DNA of 64,000 nt from Flavihumibacter sp. ZG627 (GCF_000814325.1 NZ_JPHF01000005.1:1-64000), one strand, 5' to 3'. Counted from the first letter of the stretch, positions 1 to 9,183 are shown. Numbers and translations: made by a program. The notes: generated from the sequence alone by a model not told the origin.

Positions 1-126
1 TAGCTATTTCAGGTGCATACATTTTGCTAACGCTCTGGCGTCCGCCTGTTTGATAACATTGGTGCAGCATTTAAAATATTAAATTTGTTGTCCTACTGAT
101 TCAAAAACTCTTAATAACCAAGTTTT
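1..126. other. left-edge intergenic region
   Basis: No complete gene is visible. A minus-strand frame is open from an ATG at 22 to the window edge and could be the first seven codons of a gene lying to the left, but nothing this short can be identified. The right half holds the candidate promoter of the DinB gene. Confidence 0.2.
58..87 (+). promoter_or_regulatory. candidate Bacteroidota promoter for DinB gene
   Basis: The -7 element TAAATTTG (80-87) fits TAnnTTTG, and ATTG (58-61) lies 18 bp upstream as a weak -33 element. Transcription would start near 94, leaving a leader of about 33 nt before the ATG at 127. A better TTTG at 49-52 has a spacing of 27 bp, which is too long. Confidence 0.4.
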
Positions 127-636
127 ATGTCTACCTACCACCTGCTGTATGCGCCTTTCTATGAAAACTATATCCAACTGGCTACCAAACATGGAAAGAT
201 CTCTAAGGCGCTGAAGCAGAATACAAAAGATCTAATCAGCGTGCTTGAAAATATACCCCGCAAAAAGATCGATTATGCTTATGCTGAGGGAAAATGGACT
301 ATCAAGCAACTGGTTCAGCATATGATTGATGCCGAGAGAGTATTTGCATATAGGGCACTTCGATTCGCGCGTTATGACCAAACGCCCCTCGCCGGTTTTG
401 ATGAGAACAAATGGGCTGATACTGCCGATGTATCGGCAAGGGGATGGAAGGAGATGCTTCGTGAATTCAGTCAGTTGCGTAAAAGCAATATCCTGATGAT
501 TGCATCTTTCTCCAAAGAGGAACTGGCTGCCACCGGCACTGCCAGCGAAAAAGAGATCAGTGTAGCCGCCCTCTGTTTTATAATTGCCGGCCATGCAGAA
601 CATCATCTGAATATATTACGGGAAAGATACTTGTAA
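127..636 (+). CDS. DinB family protein
   Basis: A 169-residue protein that reads as a DinB-superfamily four-helix bundle. These proteins are usually cytoplasmic metal-binding proteins, and some members are thiol (bacillithiol/mycothiol) S-transferases. The family's metal-ligand histidines are visible: one in the KQLVQHMIDAERVF segment near residue 65 and a second cluster in GHAEHHLNILRERY near residue 156 at the C-terminus. The GKWTIKQLVQH opening is typical of DinB_2 proteins. The length is normal. It is a single-gene unit between a candidate promoter (58-87) and a strong terminator (735-776). The substrate cannot be told from sequence. A second, more divergent DinB protein lies at 9171-9671. 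Confidence 0.85.
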   Translation: MSTYHLLYAPFYENYIQLATKHGKISKALKQNTKDLISVLENIPRKKIDYAYAEGKWTIKQLVQHMIDAERVFAYRALRFARYDQTPLAGFDENKWADTADVSARGWKEMLREFSQLRKSNILMIASFSKEELAATGTASEKEISVAALCFIIAGHAEHHLNILRERYL

Positions 637-690
637 GGAAATTGGCAGTCCGCTGTTTCTACCTGACATTGAAGCAACAACCTTGCCCCG

Positions 691-723
691 GGTCCCTATC
701 TGGTCCCTATCTGGTCCCTATTT
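691..723. repeat. 11-bp tandem repeat, three copies
   Basis: The unit GGTCCCTATCT occurs at 691-701 and 702-712, and with one change (GGTCCCTATTT) at 713-723. It lies in the intergenic space between the DinB stop codon and the terminator hairpin. The 11-bp period matches two other arrays in this window (29865-29901, 29980-30023), although the unit sequences differ. Confidence 0.85.
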
Positions 724-734
724 TCCGGCACAAA

Positions 735-776
735 AAATAAACTGGCAGTCTCCTTACTGAGACGGCCAGTTTATTT
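735..776. terminator. bidirectional intrinsic terminator
   Basis: A 12-bp perfect stem (AAATAAACTGGC with GCCAGTTTATTT) continues, after one mismatch, into a further 5 bp (GTCTC with GAGAC) closed by the six-base loop CTTACT. A/T-rich flanks on both sides suit termination of the plus-strand DinB gene and of the convergent minus-strand protease gene. Confidence 0.8.
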
Positions 777-800
777 AAACTATATCAAAATCATTTCAAA

Positions 801-2951
801 TTATTCCTTACCGAACGCCAGGTTCTTCTGGAAGATCATATCATTCACGGCATTGATCGTTTCATCCAGATAGATATCATTGCGGAGGTTTTTCTTCCAG
901 TTCTTATACCGCTCCAGCTTATCAGCATCAGAAGAGAAACGGTCGAGCGCACCGGGAAGGTCATCAACAGTAAGCTCTTTGGAAAGCTTATTAAGTGTTT
1001 CAAGCTGCTTAACGGTAGAACTTATCTTCTGCTTGTTTTCCCTGAACTTCTGAAGGTTGAGTGAATATACCTTATCATTCTGTGCTGCCAGCCAATCGGT
1101 ATTGGTTTTGATCAGGTTGAAAGCAGGGTTATTATCTACTCTCACCTGGCTGTTTTTGCTAACCATTTCCATATCATAAGGTGCTTTCCAGAGCGTGTAA
1201 GGCGCTTTGGCAACCTCATCCCATGGCAGTGCATCCGGATCATCTTTTTCACGCAGCTTCGACTTTTCAAAAATATCCGGCAGGACGATATCAGAGCTCA
1301 CTCCTTTTAGTTGGGTAGACCCACCATTGATCCGGTAAAATTTCTGCAGGGTAAGTTTTATAGTACCCAACTCACTATTGGAAGTGAACATGCCGGTTTC
1401 CTTATCCAGGCCAATATTCCGCTGAACGGTACCCTTTCCATAGGTGGTGGTGCTTCCCAGCACGATACCACGCTTATAGTCCTGAATGGCGGCAGCGAAT
1501 ATCTCTGAAGCAGAGGCACTGAACTCATTCACCATCACTGCCAGCGGACCATCATAGAGAAGTGACTTATCACGGTCGCGCAGAACACTTGGTCTTCCAT
1601 CACGGTCTTTAACCTGAACGATCGGGCCTTCTTCAATGAAGAGTCCGGCCATCTGAACAACATCATATAAAGAACCACCACCATTATTCCTGAGGTCGAT
1701 GATTATACCATCAACTTTTTGCTCTTTAAGTTTGATCACTTCCTTGGCCACATCAGCGCCACTTCTTGCCCCTTTAGGATCATCGAATGCAGCATAGAAT
1801 TCAGGGAGGAATATGTAACCTATCTTACTCTTACCATTTCCTACGATAGCACTGCGTGCGAAGGTTTCATCCTGAACGATCTCGTCACGGATGATGGTAA
1901 CGATCTTAACCGAACCATCCGCTTTGCGCAAATGCAGACGCACCTCCGTTCCTTTTTTACCGCGTATGATCTTAACCGCATCTTCCACTGCATAGCCAGC
2001 CAGGTCGGCGGGTTCTTCAGCTCCCTGTGCAACTTTCAGCACAACATCCCCTACTGTTATCTCACCTGTTTTCCAGGCAGGACTACCACTGATAACTGAT
2101 GCTATTTTGATATTGCCATCTTCCTCACGAAGGGATGCACCGATACCAAAGAACCGGCCACTCATCTGTTCGTCAAAATATCTTTTATCAACCGGAGGGA
2201 AAAAGGTGGTGTGGGGATCCATCGCATTGGTAACCGTATTCACATATTGGTTGAAACGGTCGTCGTCACTATATTTCAGCTTGAGGCGATCGAACATCCT
2301 GGTTGCAATCCGAACAACTTTCTCACGGGCCTCTTTCTCCAACTCGGTATTGCTGCGAACTTCAAATCCCTGCTTACCCTTATTCTTTTCCTGTACTTCC
2401 AGCTGGTCAGAAAATCTTTCCAGTGTCATATATTTCCAACGCTTGCGCCATCTTTCTTTTCTTTCAGCATCTGTTTTGGTGAACTCCAATTTCTCAGAAT
2501 CCATCACAATGGTTTCATCGGTACTGAAATCAAATGGCTTTGATAAAATCTCTTTGGTGAAAGCTTCGGCTTCGAGGATCCTCTTTTTGTAAAGGGCAGA
2601 AACTGCAGGAACAAAAGCAACTTCGGCGCCGTTGATCTCATCATCAAGCGAGGTCTCAAATTTTTTGAGTTGCTGAACGTCCTGCAACATAAGGATATTC
2701 TTTTCCGCATCTACCACACCGAGGAACTTGGTGAAGATTTCGCGGGAGAAATCATCGTTAACTTTTTTAGGACTGTAGTGAACTTCCTGGAGGATGTCAC
2801 CTACGTTGTGCAGAATCTTTTCATATTTGCCGGGAGGATTGGCACTATTGGTTCCCATAGAACTAAAACCGAAGAAAAGAGCACCAATCAACAAGACCGC
2901 CAGCACGGGTAAGCTTTTTTTACTGAACATATAATCAACCAGTTTTTGCAT
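801..2951 (-). CDS. prc: carboxy-terminal processing (tail-specific) protease, S41 family
   Basis: A 716-residue periplasmic serine protease of the Prc/Tsp type, which degrades proteins from exposed C-terminal ends and trims envelope proteins. Residues 13-31 form an uncleaved anchor or signal segment. An N-terminal Tsp-type helical region runs to about 250 and a PDZ domain covers about 260-345 (GRFFGIGASLREEDG, GSPAWKTGEITVGDVV). The peptidase core follows, with the NNGGGS motif near 422-427, FSASASEIF giving the nucleophile Ser480, and YGKGTVQ giving the general base Lys506. These match the Ser/Lys dyad of E. coli Tsp. The C-terminal DUF3340-like region is present, so the protein is full length. 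A Bacteroidota -7 box sits only 5 nt before the ATG at 2951. Confidence 0.93.
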   Translation of the reverse strand: MQKLVDYMFSKKSLPVLAVLLIGALFFGFSSMGTNSANPPGKYEKILHNVGDILQEVHYSPKKVNDDFSREIFTKFLGVVDAEKNILMLQDVQQLKKFETSLDDEINGAEVAFVPAVSALYKKRILEAEAFTKEILSKPFDFSTDETIVMDSEKLEFTKTDAERKERWRKRWKYMTLERFSDQLEVQEKNKGKQGFEVRSNTELEKEAREKVVRIATRMFDRLKLKYSDDDRFNQYVNTVTNAMDPHTTFFPPVDKRYFDEQMSGRFFGIGASLREEDGNIKIASVISGSPAWKTGEITVGDVVLKVAQGAEEPADLAGYAVEDAVKIIRGKKGTEVRLHLRKADGSVKIVTIIRDEIVQDETFARSAIVGNGKSKIGYIFLPEFYAAFDDPKGARSGADVAKEVIKLKEQKVDGIIIDLRNNGGGSLYDVVQMAGLFIEEGPIVQVKDRDGRPSVLRDRDKSLLYDGPLAVMVNEFSASASEIFAAAIQDYKRGIVLGSTTTYGKGTVQRNIGLDKETGMFTSNSELGTIKLTLQKFYRINGGSTQLKGVSSDIVLPDIFEKSKLREKDDPDALPWDEVAKAPYTLWKAPYDMEMVSKNSQVRVDNNPAFNLIKTNTDWLAAQNDKVYSLNLQKFRENKQKISSTVKQLETLNKLSKELTVDDLPGALDRFSSDADKLERYKNWKKNLRNDIYLDETINAVNDMIFQKNLAFGKE

Positions 2952-2956
2952 TGTAT

Positions 2957-2964
2957 CAAAAATA
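2957..2964 (-). promoter_or_regulatory. candidate -7 element for prc
   Basis: On the minus strand TATTTTTG matches TAnnTTTG exactly and ends 5 nt before the prc ATG (2951). No clear -33 TTTG is seen at the right distance. If used, the mRNA would be leaderless or nearly so. Confidence 0.4.
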
Positions 2965-3047
2965 ACGATAAATCATCTCGGCTTGTTGCCATAGGCAGGC
3001 AATTAACATGTGATTATGATGAATGGCAGCGTATATTTTTCTATCAA

Positions 3048-3080
3048 CTTGCAACTGTTTCAAATTTTTGACTATTTTTG
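3048..3080 (+). promoter_or_regulatory. promoter of tRNA-His
   Basis: CTTG (3048-3051) and TATTTTTG (3073-3080) are 21 bp apart, close to the Bacteroidota TTTG-N(19-21)-TAnnTTTG consensus. Transcription would start near 3087, about 32 nt before the mature tRNA. Confidence 0.55.
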
Positions 3081-3118
3081 TGCCCCTTTGGAAATAATCA
3101 AGTTTCTCAAAGAATCCT

Positions 3119-3193
3119 GGAGGTTGTAGCTCAGTAGGTTAGAGCGTCAGTTTGTGGCACTGAAGGCCGTGGGTTCGAGACCCATCAGCCTCC
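3119..3193 (+). tRNA. tRNA-His (anticodon GTG)
   Basis: The cloverleaf can be drawn completely. The 7-bp acceptor stem is 3120-3126 with 3186-3192. T8 and A9 are present. The anticodon stem TCAGT/ACTGA (3147-3151, 3159-3163) holds the loop TTGTGGC with anticodon GTG at 3154-3156, and a T-loop TTCGAGA follows. G3119 is an encoded G-1 that can pair with the discriminator C3193; this extra pair is the identity element of histidine tRNAs and supports the call. CCA is not encoded. It is a single tRNA with its own promoter and terminator. Confidence 0.95.
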
Positions 3194-3200
3194 CATCTTT

Positions 3201-3226
3201 CCCTCACTTCGGTGAGGGATTTTAAT
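3201..3226 (+). terminator. intrinsic terminator after tRNA-His
   Basis: The perfect stem CCCTCAC / GTGAGGG with the stable TTCG tetraloop (3201-3218) is followed by ATTTTAATTT. It lies 7 nt after the tRNA 3' end and 12 nt before the next ATG, so the downstream membrane-protein gene may depend on read-through or on a promoter I cannot see. Confidence 0.75.
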
Positions 3227-3237
3227 TTAAATGAAGC

Positions 3238-3843
3238 ATGAATTACTGGCTATTACTCATCCCCGTCATCTCTGCCTTTATTGGTTGGTTTACCAACTGG
3301 ATCGCTATCAAAATGCTATTTCACCCGAGGGAGCCAAAAAAATTCCTGGGACTTACCATCCAGGGCATCTTTCCCAAACGGCAGCAGCAGTTCGCAGAGA
3401 AACTCGGAAAGCTGGTTAGTGAAGAACTACTCTCCTTTAAAGACATCTCCCATAAGATCACAGATCCTTCTAACCTCGACCAATTGCTTCCTCATGTTGA
3501 GGATCATATAGATAATTTCCTCAAGGTAAAGCTGAAGGAGTCGATGCCGGTTGTTGGCATGTTCATTGGCGATAAAACAGTAGGGCAATTAAAGGCAGTG
3601 TTTGTGGAAGAACTCAGGGAGCTTTTTCCAACCCTGATGGAAAGATATATGGTAAGCCTGCAGGAACAACTTGACCTTGAAAAAATAGTTGTTGATAAGG
3701 TGAGTTCTTTTTCCAGTGATAAACTCGAAGAGATCTTACTCCAGATCATGGCCAAAGAGTTTCGTTTCGTTGAAATCCTTGGCGGTGTTGTGGGACTGCT
3801 CATCGGGATGGTTCAGGTTGCCATTACCTATTTTGCCGCCTGA
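3238..3843 (+). CDS. DUF445 family membrane protein
   Basis: A 201-residue protein with a hydrophobic N-terminus (residues 3-20, containing the family's FIGWFTNWIAIKMLFHP motif) and a C-terminal membrane helix (about 180-200). A soluble helical domain lies between them, giving a membrane hairpin topology. The start motif with the phrase GWFTNW, then FHPREPK and GLTIQGIFPKRQQQFAEKLG, is the hallmark of DUF445 (YheB-like) proteins. Their function is not established. The ATG at 3238 is preferred over the out-of-frame ATG at 3231 because only the former gives the conserved motif. The gene stands alone between the tRNA terminator and a barrel gene. Confidence 0.85.
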   Translation: MNYWLLLIPVISAFIGWFTNWIAIKMLFHPREPKKFLGLTIQGIFPKRQQQFAEKLGKLVSEELLSFKDISHKITDPSNLDQLLPHVEDHIDNFLKVKLKESMPVVGMFIGDKTVGQLKAVFVEELRELFPTLMERYMVSLQEQLDLEKIVVDKVSSFSSDKLEEILLQIMAKEFRFVEILGGVVGLLIGMVQVAITYFAA

Positions 3844-3998
3844 TCAGGGTAAGTGTTACCATTTATACCTTTATTACCCCATTTATCCCACCCGGTAAAC
3901 ATTAGCCCGACTTAGTTGTCTAATACCATTCATCATAATGCGGGAAGCCGGAAAAAAACCATTCCGGAACTTTGCGCCACTCAGAGAAAACCTTAGAA

Positions 3999-6635
3999 AT
4001 GCTTAAACAGATCTTTATAGCCATTGCCGTGATGGCTGGCAGTATTAGTTATGCCCAGATGCCCACTATGCAGGGAGGTGCAGCCCGTGGAAGGGCCGGC
4101 GGCGCAAATATGAACATGGGCCGTTTCTATGGCAGAATCGTTGATGCTGCCAGTAATAAGGGAATCGAGGCAGCTTCCGTTCAGCTCGTTACAACCAAAT
4201 TTGATACACTCTCCAAGCAAAGAAAAGATACAGTGGTTGCAGGAATGTTCACTGATAAAAGGGGTGAATTCACCTTTGAAGGGCTTAACGTAATGGCGCA
4301 ATACCGGATGCGCATAACTGCAATCGGATTTAAGGATATCGAAGAGAAAGTTGCCTTCAATATTAAGATGGGTGGTGGCGACATGCAGGCCGCACTTAAT
4401 GCAATTGATAAAGACCTCGGCAATTTTAAAATGGAAACAGATCCTAAACTGCTGGAAGGGGTAACGGTTACTGCCGCAAAGCCGTTGATGTCGATGGGTA
4501 TTGACAGGAAGGTTTTCAATGTAGATAAAAATTTAGTATCAACAGGTGGAACCGCAGAAGATGTGATGAGGAATATCCCCTCCATCTCGGTTGATATAGA
4601 TGGTAATGTTACCCTACGTAACAGCGCTCCTCAGATCTTTGTTGATGGAAGACCTACTACCCTCACGCTCGACCAGATTCCTGCCGATGCTATTGAGAGC
4701 GTAGAACTCATCACCAACCCTTCCGCAAAATTTGATGCGTCGGGCGGAACCGCGGGTATCCTCAATATAGTTTTGAAAAAGAACCGCAAAGCTGGCTATA
4801 ACGGAAGTATCCGTGCGGGTATTGATAGCCGTTGGAAACCAAACATCGGAGGCGACCTTAATGTGAAGCAGGGCAAAGTGAATATGTTTGTGAGTGGTAT
4901 GTACCGCACCCGCAAATCAATCTCCGAAGGAAATACCAGCAGAACTACCTTCCTCAAAGACCCAACTACGCGCCTGAACCAGGACGACTACAGTGTGAAT
5001 ACTGGTAGTTTCATGTTTGGAAGAGCTGGCTTTGATTATTTCATGAATAATCGCAATACCATTGGCGTTGCGGTGAATGCAGTAAGGGGACAGTTCAAAT
5101 TTGACAATGAAAGCACCATCCGGACTGATAGCCTTTTTGACAGTGGAATTAAGTCTGCTTTCAGTGAGAGACTATCTAATGGCGAAAGGGAATTCAGAAA
5201 CTTTGGAACGCAGGTTTACTACAAACGATTATTTACAAAACCTGGGAGAGAACTCACGGCTGATATCAACTTCAACAGGAACAATAACCTTAACAATACC
5301 AATATTACAAACCTCTTGCTAAGTGGCAACAATGGTAGTGAAACAAGGCGCTACGGCCAATTGAACACAGGTGACGGAACAGGGAGCAATATGACCTTTC
5401 AGACTGATTTTGTAAATCCGCTGAATGAAAACAGTAAAATGGAAACAGGGTTCCGTTTAAACACCAACACCCGCGAAAATCTCAATGAGATCAGCGTTAT
5501 CAGTGGTAGTGGTCAGCCTGTTCTGGTGCCTTCCCTTTCCTCAAATTTTGAATATACCGAAAGGGTATATGCAGGATACCTTACCTACACCAGCAAATGG
5601 AAAAAACTGGGCTACCAGGTAGGGCTACGCGCAGAAAGTTCAGAATATGATGGAGAGGTGCTTACCACCACTGCCCCACCTAATAGTAAGGATACATTGC
5701 TGAATGCAGGCAACAGTTTTCCCATAAGCTTTTTTCCAAGTGCTTTCCTCACTTACCAGTTAAGTGATAATGATGAACTGGCGCTGAATATTACACGCAG
5801 GATCAACAGGCCTAATTTCTTCCAGTTGTTCCCCTTCACCGATTATTCTGATACGCTGAACCTGACCAGGGGTAATCCGAATCTGAAGCCAGAGTTCACG
5901 GCATCTGCAGAGATGAGTTACCAGAAGAAATATGGTCAGGCAAATTCATTCATTGCCAGCGTTTATTATAAGCATACCAATAACCTTATAACGCGAAACC
6001 AGGTTCGGGATGTGAATCCTTATACCAAGGAAGAAGAAATTGTGATCAGTTATATCAATGCCGATAACAGTTATATCTCCGGACTGGAACTGATCGGCAG
6101 AAATAAGATCACAAAATGGTGGGAACTAATTTCGAACTTCAACCTCTATCAATCAAAAATTAATGCAGGTCAGCCGGGTATACCCGACCAGGAAGCCATC
6201 ACCAGTTATTTCATAAAACTGAACAACAATATTAAGCTCGGCAAGAAGCTGACACTCCAGCTTTCGGGTGATTATACTTCCAAGACCATTCTTCCGCCGG
6301 GCGGTGGCGGTGGTGGTGGAATGTGGGGTGCGCCGCAAACAACAGCGCAGGGATATATTCGTCCTAAGTATGAGATCGAAGCCGCGCTGCGACTTGATTT
6401 CCTGAAGGAGAACAGGGCTAACCTGACTCTTGCCATCTCTGATATCTTCCGAACTGATGTTAACGATGTATATTCTTCAGCACCTGGATTTGAACAGAAT
6501 ACCTGGAGGTTACGTGATCCACAGGTAGCGCGATTGAACTTCAGTTATCGCTTTGGAAAATTTGACACTTCGCTATTCAAGCGTAAGAATATGAGGCCGA
6601 GTGGTGATAACCAGAATATGGGTGACCAGTTCTGA
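3999..6635 (+). CDS. TonB-dependent receptor-like outer-membrane beta-barrel protein
   Basis: An 878-residue outer-membrane protein. A signal peptide (about 1-20, ending SYAQ) and a Met/Gly-rich linker are followed by a carboxypeptidase-like regulatory beta-sandwich (about 40-130; FYGRIVDAASNKGIEAASVQL). A plug-like domain comes next (about 155-255; VSTGGTAEDVMRNIPSISVD, ITNPSAKFDASGGTAGILNI). A large barrel of the outer-membrane beta-barrel (OMP_b-brl_3) type carries the motif NRPNFFQLFPF and ends YRFGKFDTSLF. It is not a SusC protein and no SusD partner adjoins it. A seven-glycine run near residue 768 probably forms an extracellular loop. The ATG at 3999 is used because an upstream in-frame TTG at 3972 would add residues before a complete signal peptide. 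The ligand is unknown. Confidence 0.85.
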   Translation: MLKQIFIAIAVMAGSISYAQMPTMQGGAARGRAGGANMNMGRFYGRIVDAASNKGIEAASVQLVTTKFDTLSKQRKDTVVAGMFTDKRGEFTFEGLNVMAQYRMRITAIGFKDIEEKVAFNIKMGGGDMQAALNAIDKDLGNFKMETDPKLLEGVTVTAAKPLMSMGIDRKVFNVDKNLVSTGGTAEDVMRNIPSISVDIDGNVTLRNSAPQIFVDGRPTTLTLDQIPADAIESVELITNPSAKFDASGGTAGILNIVLKKNRKAGYNGSIRAGIDSRWKPNIGGDLNVKQGKVNMFVSGMYRTRKSISEGNTSRTTFLKDPTTRLNQDDYSVNTGSFMFGRAGFDYFMNNRNTIGVAVNAVRGQFKFDNESTIRTDSLFDSGIKSAFSERLSNGEREFRNFGTQVYYKRLFTKPGRELTADINFNRNNNLNNTNITNLLLSGNNGSETRRYGQLNTGDGTGSNMTFQTDFVNPLNENSKMETGFRLNTNTRENLNEISVISGSGQPVLVPSLSSNFEYTERVYAGYLTYTSKWKKLGYQVGLRAESSEYDGEVLTTTAPPNSKDTLLNAGNSFPISFFPSAFLTYQLSDNDELALNITRRINRPNFFQLFPFTDYSDTLNLTRGNPNLKPEFTASAEMSYQKKYGQANSFIASVYYKHTNNLITRNQVRDVNPYTKEEEIVISYINADNSYISGLELIGRNKITKWWELISNFNLYQSKINAGQPGIPDQEAITSYFIKLNNNIKLGKKLTLQLSGDYTSKTILPPGGGGGGGMWGAPQTTAQGYIRPKYEIEAALRLDFLKENRANLTLAISDIFRTDVNDVYSSAPGFEQNTWRLRDPQVARLNFSYRFGKFDTSLFKRKNMRPSGDNQNMGDQF

Positions 6636-6654
6636 TAATGGTGCTAATGATTTT

Positions 6655-6690
6655 AATAAGAACGCCGCTATTTTTAGCGGCGTTCTTATT
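6655..6690. terminator. bidirectional intrinsic terminator
   Basis: A perfect 16-bp inverted repeat (AATAAGAACGCCGCTA and its complement) is closed by TTTT, with A-rich and T-rich outer ends. It serves the plus-strand barrel gene and the convergent minus-strand LysE gene. Confidence 0.9.
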
Positions 6691-6696
6691 AGAAGA

Positions 6697-7398
6697 CTAT
6701 GCTTTGAGAATATTGTTTTTGCCAGGTGGTAATTGCTGATTAAATCCGCTTTTCAACCTTTGTTCCATTGGCTTACTGACCACTCTGCTGAGTTGAATTA
6801 TTGCTGATATTAAAAATACCAGTCCCACCAGTATATTGATGGTGCGTTGGCCTGTATTTAATTTGCGCACAAGCCACTTGCCACCAAAAATAAAAAACAG
6901 CAATCCTATAATTGTGCCGGTTCCTATCCCCAATGTATATATGTTAAATGAGATGGTGGATGATTCGAGAACACCGGTACTGAAAAGATAACTGCTCCAG
7001 AGAAACCAGAATGGTAATTGAACGGGATTCATTGCACTCATGCCTAATCCCAACAGGAAACGGTTGACCCGGTTATTAAGGAGAATATGTTTTTGGGTAG
7101 AATTTTTTTTCCTTGCCGTCCAGAAACTGCTGGCAGCAAGCAGTAAGAACAATCCAACGGTGATCCATTCCAGTATATAAAAAACCTTCTGGTTGCTGAG
7201 GATCCAATCAATACCCTTAAGTGATAACCGCACATATAGAATTTCAACAATGGCCACACCAAGTGCATAGATCAACGATCTTTTCAAGGTTTCCTGGATA
7301 GCGATCTGCATTGCAGTGATATTGAGTGTACCCAAAGGAAGACTACCCAGGAAACTGATCAGCATGCCGGCAAAATAGATCTTGATAAGGCTAAACAT
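6697..7398 (-). CDS. LysE family translocator
   Basis: A 233-residue inner-membrane protein with about six hydrophobic segments. The N-terminal GSLPLGTLNITAMQIA segment and the later MNPVQLPFW motif are typical of the LysE/RhtB amino-acid exporter superfamily. The substrate is unknown. It is the last gene of a four-gene minus-strand operon: its start overlaps the end of the ATP-grasp gene by 8 nt. A strong terminator follows at 6655-6690. Confidence 0.85.
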   Translation of the reverse strand: MFSLIKIYFAGMLISFLGSLPLGTLNITAMQIAIQETLKRSLIYALGVAIVEILYVRLSLKGIDWILSNQKVFYILEWITVGLFLLLAASSFWTARKKNSTQKHILLNNRVNRFLLGLGMSAMNPVQLPFWFLWSSYLFSTGVLESSTISFNIYTLGIGTGTIIGLLFFIFGGKWLVRKLNTGQRTINILVGLVFLISAIIQLSRVVSKPMEQRLKSGFNQQLPPGKNNILKA

Positions 7399-8455
7399 AG
7401 AGTTTTGCTATCTGCTTTTCGAATTCAGTATTGTCGCGGAACATCTTTCGTCCTTCACGAAAGCGCATATAAGGTATGCCATTTTTATGATTGCGCATAC
7501 TGATACGAAGCAGTATAATCCAGTGCCTGATGATCTCTTTCCAGGCGTAGAAAATCGAATGACGCGGATCATAGATATGGGTTGGTTCTGAACCTGCTCC
7601 GTTCAGTTCAATGATGGACAGGGCTTTCCCCTGGCGCAGTTCTTCCCAGCTGTTATAACGAACATCCAGCCTTCCATAATAAAATCCCGGGATCATCCTG
7701 CTGATATTATCAATATGGTATTCCAGCTCAGGATCATTAAGGTGACTGTGATCAAGGAACTTTGCTCCCCTTGCATGGTTGCCATAAGGAACCAGTTCAA
7801 CCTTCTCCCCTTTTTGCGGGATGGATTCAAGGTATTCACCATGCATAGCCTTCAGTGCATACAGTTGAAGAATGAACCGCTTCTCTTTCATTACGAGCTG
7901 CCGGATGGTACTTAAGCCATCCCCTGTTATGCCGAGTAGCTCTTTACTAACTATCCCGGTTATACGCCCTTTTTCTTCTCCCGGCATACGGCAATAGAAA
8001 ATGCCGGCCTCCTTTTCATAAGGCACATACTCCTGCACCAGGAAATCAAGCGGTGACTCTCTGCAATAGTTGGTAAGTGCCTGCTCATCATTCAGTTTTC
8101 GTACGCCCATTCCGCGGCATCCCACATTGGGCTTGCCTATCAGCGGATACTGAAATCCCAAAGCTTTAAGCGTTGAGATAACATGGTGAGGTTCGGCAGG
8201 CAGGGCAAAGAAATGGGTGCGTGGATAATATTGTGGTGGCATCAGGTCATAGATCTCCTTCTTTGATTCCATCAGGAATCCCCCGTTCATGATAGTTGGA
8301 TTTGAAGCGGAGAAAAAGAAAAGTGATCTGGCCCTTACGCAAAGTAGAAGCCAGATGGGAATGATGGGCGCATAAACCGTATTGAAACTCCAATATTCCC
8401 AATTTAATAACCTTATGAAAAAAGGCTTGTGAAGAAGCCGTTGTATGATGTTCAT
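7391..8455 (-). CDS. ATP-grasp domain protein
   Basis: A 354-residue protein whose centre reads as an ATP-grasp fold. PLIGKPNVGCRGMGV supplies the nucleotide-binding Lys/Gly-rich loop, FLVQEYVPYEKEAGIFY the hinge region with acidic residues, and RLDVRYNS plus IIELNGAGSEPTHIYD the metal-binding Asp/Glu/Asn near the C-terminus. D-Ala-D-Ala-ligase-like proteins have this arrangement, but the N-terminus (a hydrophobic stretch at about 30-45, then SNPTIMNGGFLMESKKE) is not that of a true Ddl. The acceptor substrate cannot be told. It overlaps its neighbours on both sides (ATGA overlap with the TANGO2 gene, 8 nt with LysE), so these genes are translated together. Confidence 0.7.
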   Translation of the reverse strand: MNIIQRLLHKPFFIRLLNWEYWSFNTVYAPIIPIWLLLCVRARSLFFFSASNPTIMNGGFLMESKKEIYDLMPPQYYPRTHFFALPAEPHHVISTLKALGFQYPLIGKPNVGCRGMGVRKLNDEQALTNYCRESPLDFLVQEYVPYEKEAGIFYCRMPGEEKGRITGIVSKELLGITGDGLSTIRQLVMKEKRFILQLYALKAMHGEYLESIPQKGEKVELVPYGNHARGAKFLDHSHLNDPELEYHIDNISRMIPGFYYGRLDVRYNSWEELRQGKALSIIELNGAGSEPTHIYDPRHSIFYAWKEIIRHWIILLRISMRNHKNGIPYMRFREGRKMFRDNTEFEKQIAKLYV

Positions 8456-9183
8456 GAAAATGTTTCGTGTACTGTATTTATATTCACCTGCGTTTCATAC
8501 TGCGCATCTAGAAGAAGGTCGGTATAATGCATTCTTGCCTTATTATTTATTTTTTCCATGCAGGTGACACTAACTGTTAGCATCTCATTATTGCGATTCA
8601 TCCTAACACCATTTTCCTCACCCCGCTTTCCCCCGAACAGATGAAATTGCCTTATGGATTCTGCCATTGGGTCAGGATTCAATTCAAGCCACTCAGAAAA
8701 CCATCCCTTCCGTTGTTCTATTTTCTCCTCGCTGTAAAGGGTAACCGAACTCCAGATATGTGGAAGATTTATATCCATTAAGCGGGAAGATTTCATATTG
8801 CCATCCCAGCGGTTTTCTTCCAGTATACCATCCTGGAAAAGCAGAATCGTGAAAGGTTCAATAAGTTGAAGGTCGGCCTGCCGGAATCCCCTGAACATAT
8901 CATTTGCAGAAACGATGTCAAGAAATACAAGTCCCCTGCTTTTACGATAAGGATACACCGGCTCATGTTTCTGCCATCCGCCATTGAGCAGAACGGCCAT
9001 TTGTCCGGATGGCTTCATCGCGATCCAGGTTCCTTCCGCATCAGGATCCTTGGGGAATAAAACCTTTTCACCATTGATCACATACCATTGTGGTGGCAAG
9101 GCAAGCGAGCGGCCGATCTTTTCATCACGGTTGGAGGTGATAATGGCCCCATTGTGAATTGGCAGGTAGCTTACTGTGCACAT
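8452..9183 (-). CDS. TANGO2/NRDE family protein
   Basis: A 243-residue protein that begins MCTVSYLP and contains ITSNRDEKIGR, the NRDE motif after which the family is named. The Cys2 position is typical of an N-terminal-nucleophile-like fold. GTWIAMKPSGQMAVLLNGG is the second conserved block. Eukaryotic TANGO2 is linked to heme or acyl-lipid handling; the bacterial role is unknown. The gene overlaps the upstream DinB gene by 13 nt and the downstream ATP-grasp gene by 4 nt. Confidence 0.85.
   Translation of the reverse strand: MCTVSYLPIHNGAIITSNRDEKIGRSLALPPQWYVINGEKVLFPKDPDAEGTWIAMKPSGQMAVLLNGGWQKHEPVYPYRKSRGLVFLDIVSANDMFRGFRQADLQLIEPFTILLFQDGILEENRWDGNMKSSRLMDINLPHIWSSVTLYSEEKIEQRKGWFSEWLELNPDPMAESIRQFHLFGGKRGEENGVRMNRNNEMLTVSVTCMEKINNKARMHYTDLLLDAQYETQVNINTVHETFS

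Noticed and set aside
232-606. Minus-strand open frame inside the DinB gene
   Set aside because: It is a shadow of a well-supported coding gene with no family match of its own. The same holds for the long frames at 11976-12299, 18055-18318 and 38484-39092.
3972-3998. Upstream TTG start for the barrel gene
   Set aside because: It would place nine residues before a normal signal peptide (MLKQIF..., ATG at 3999).
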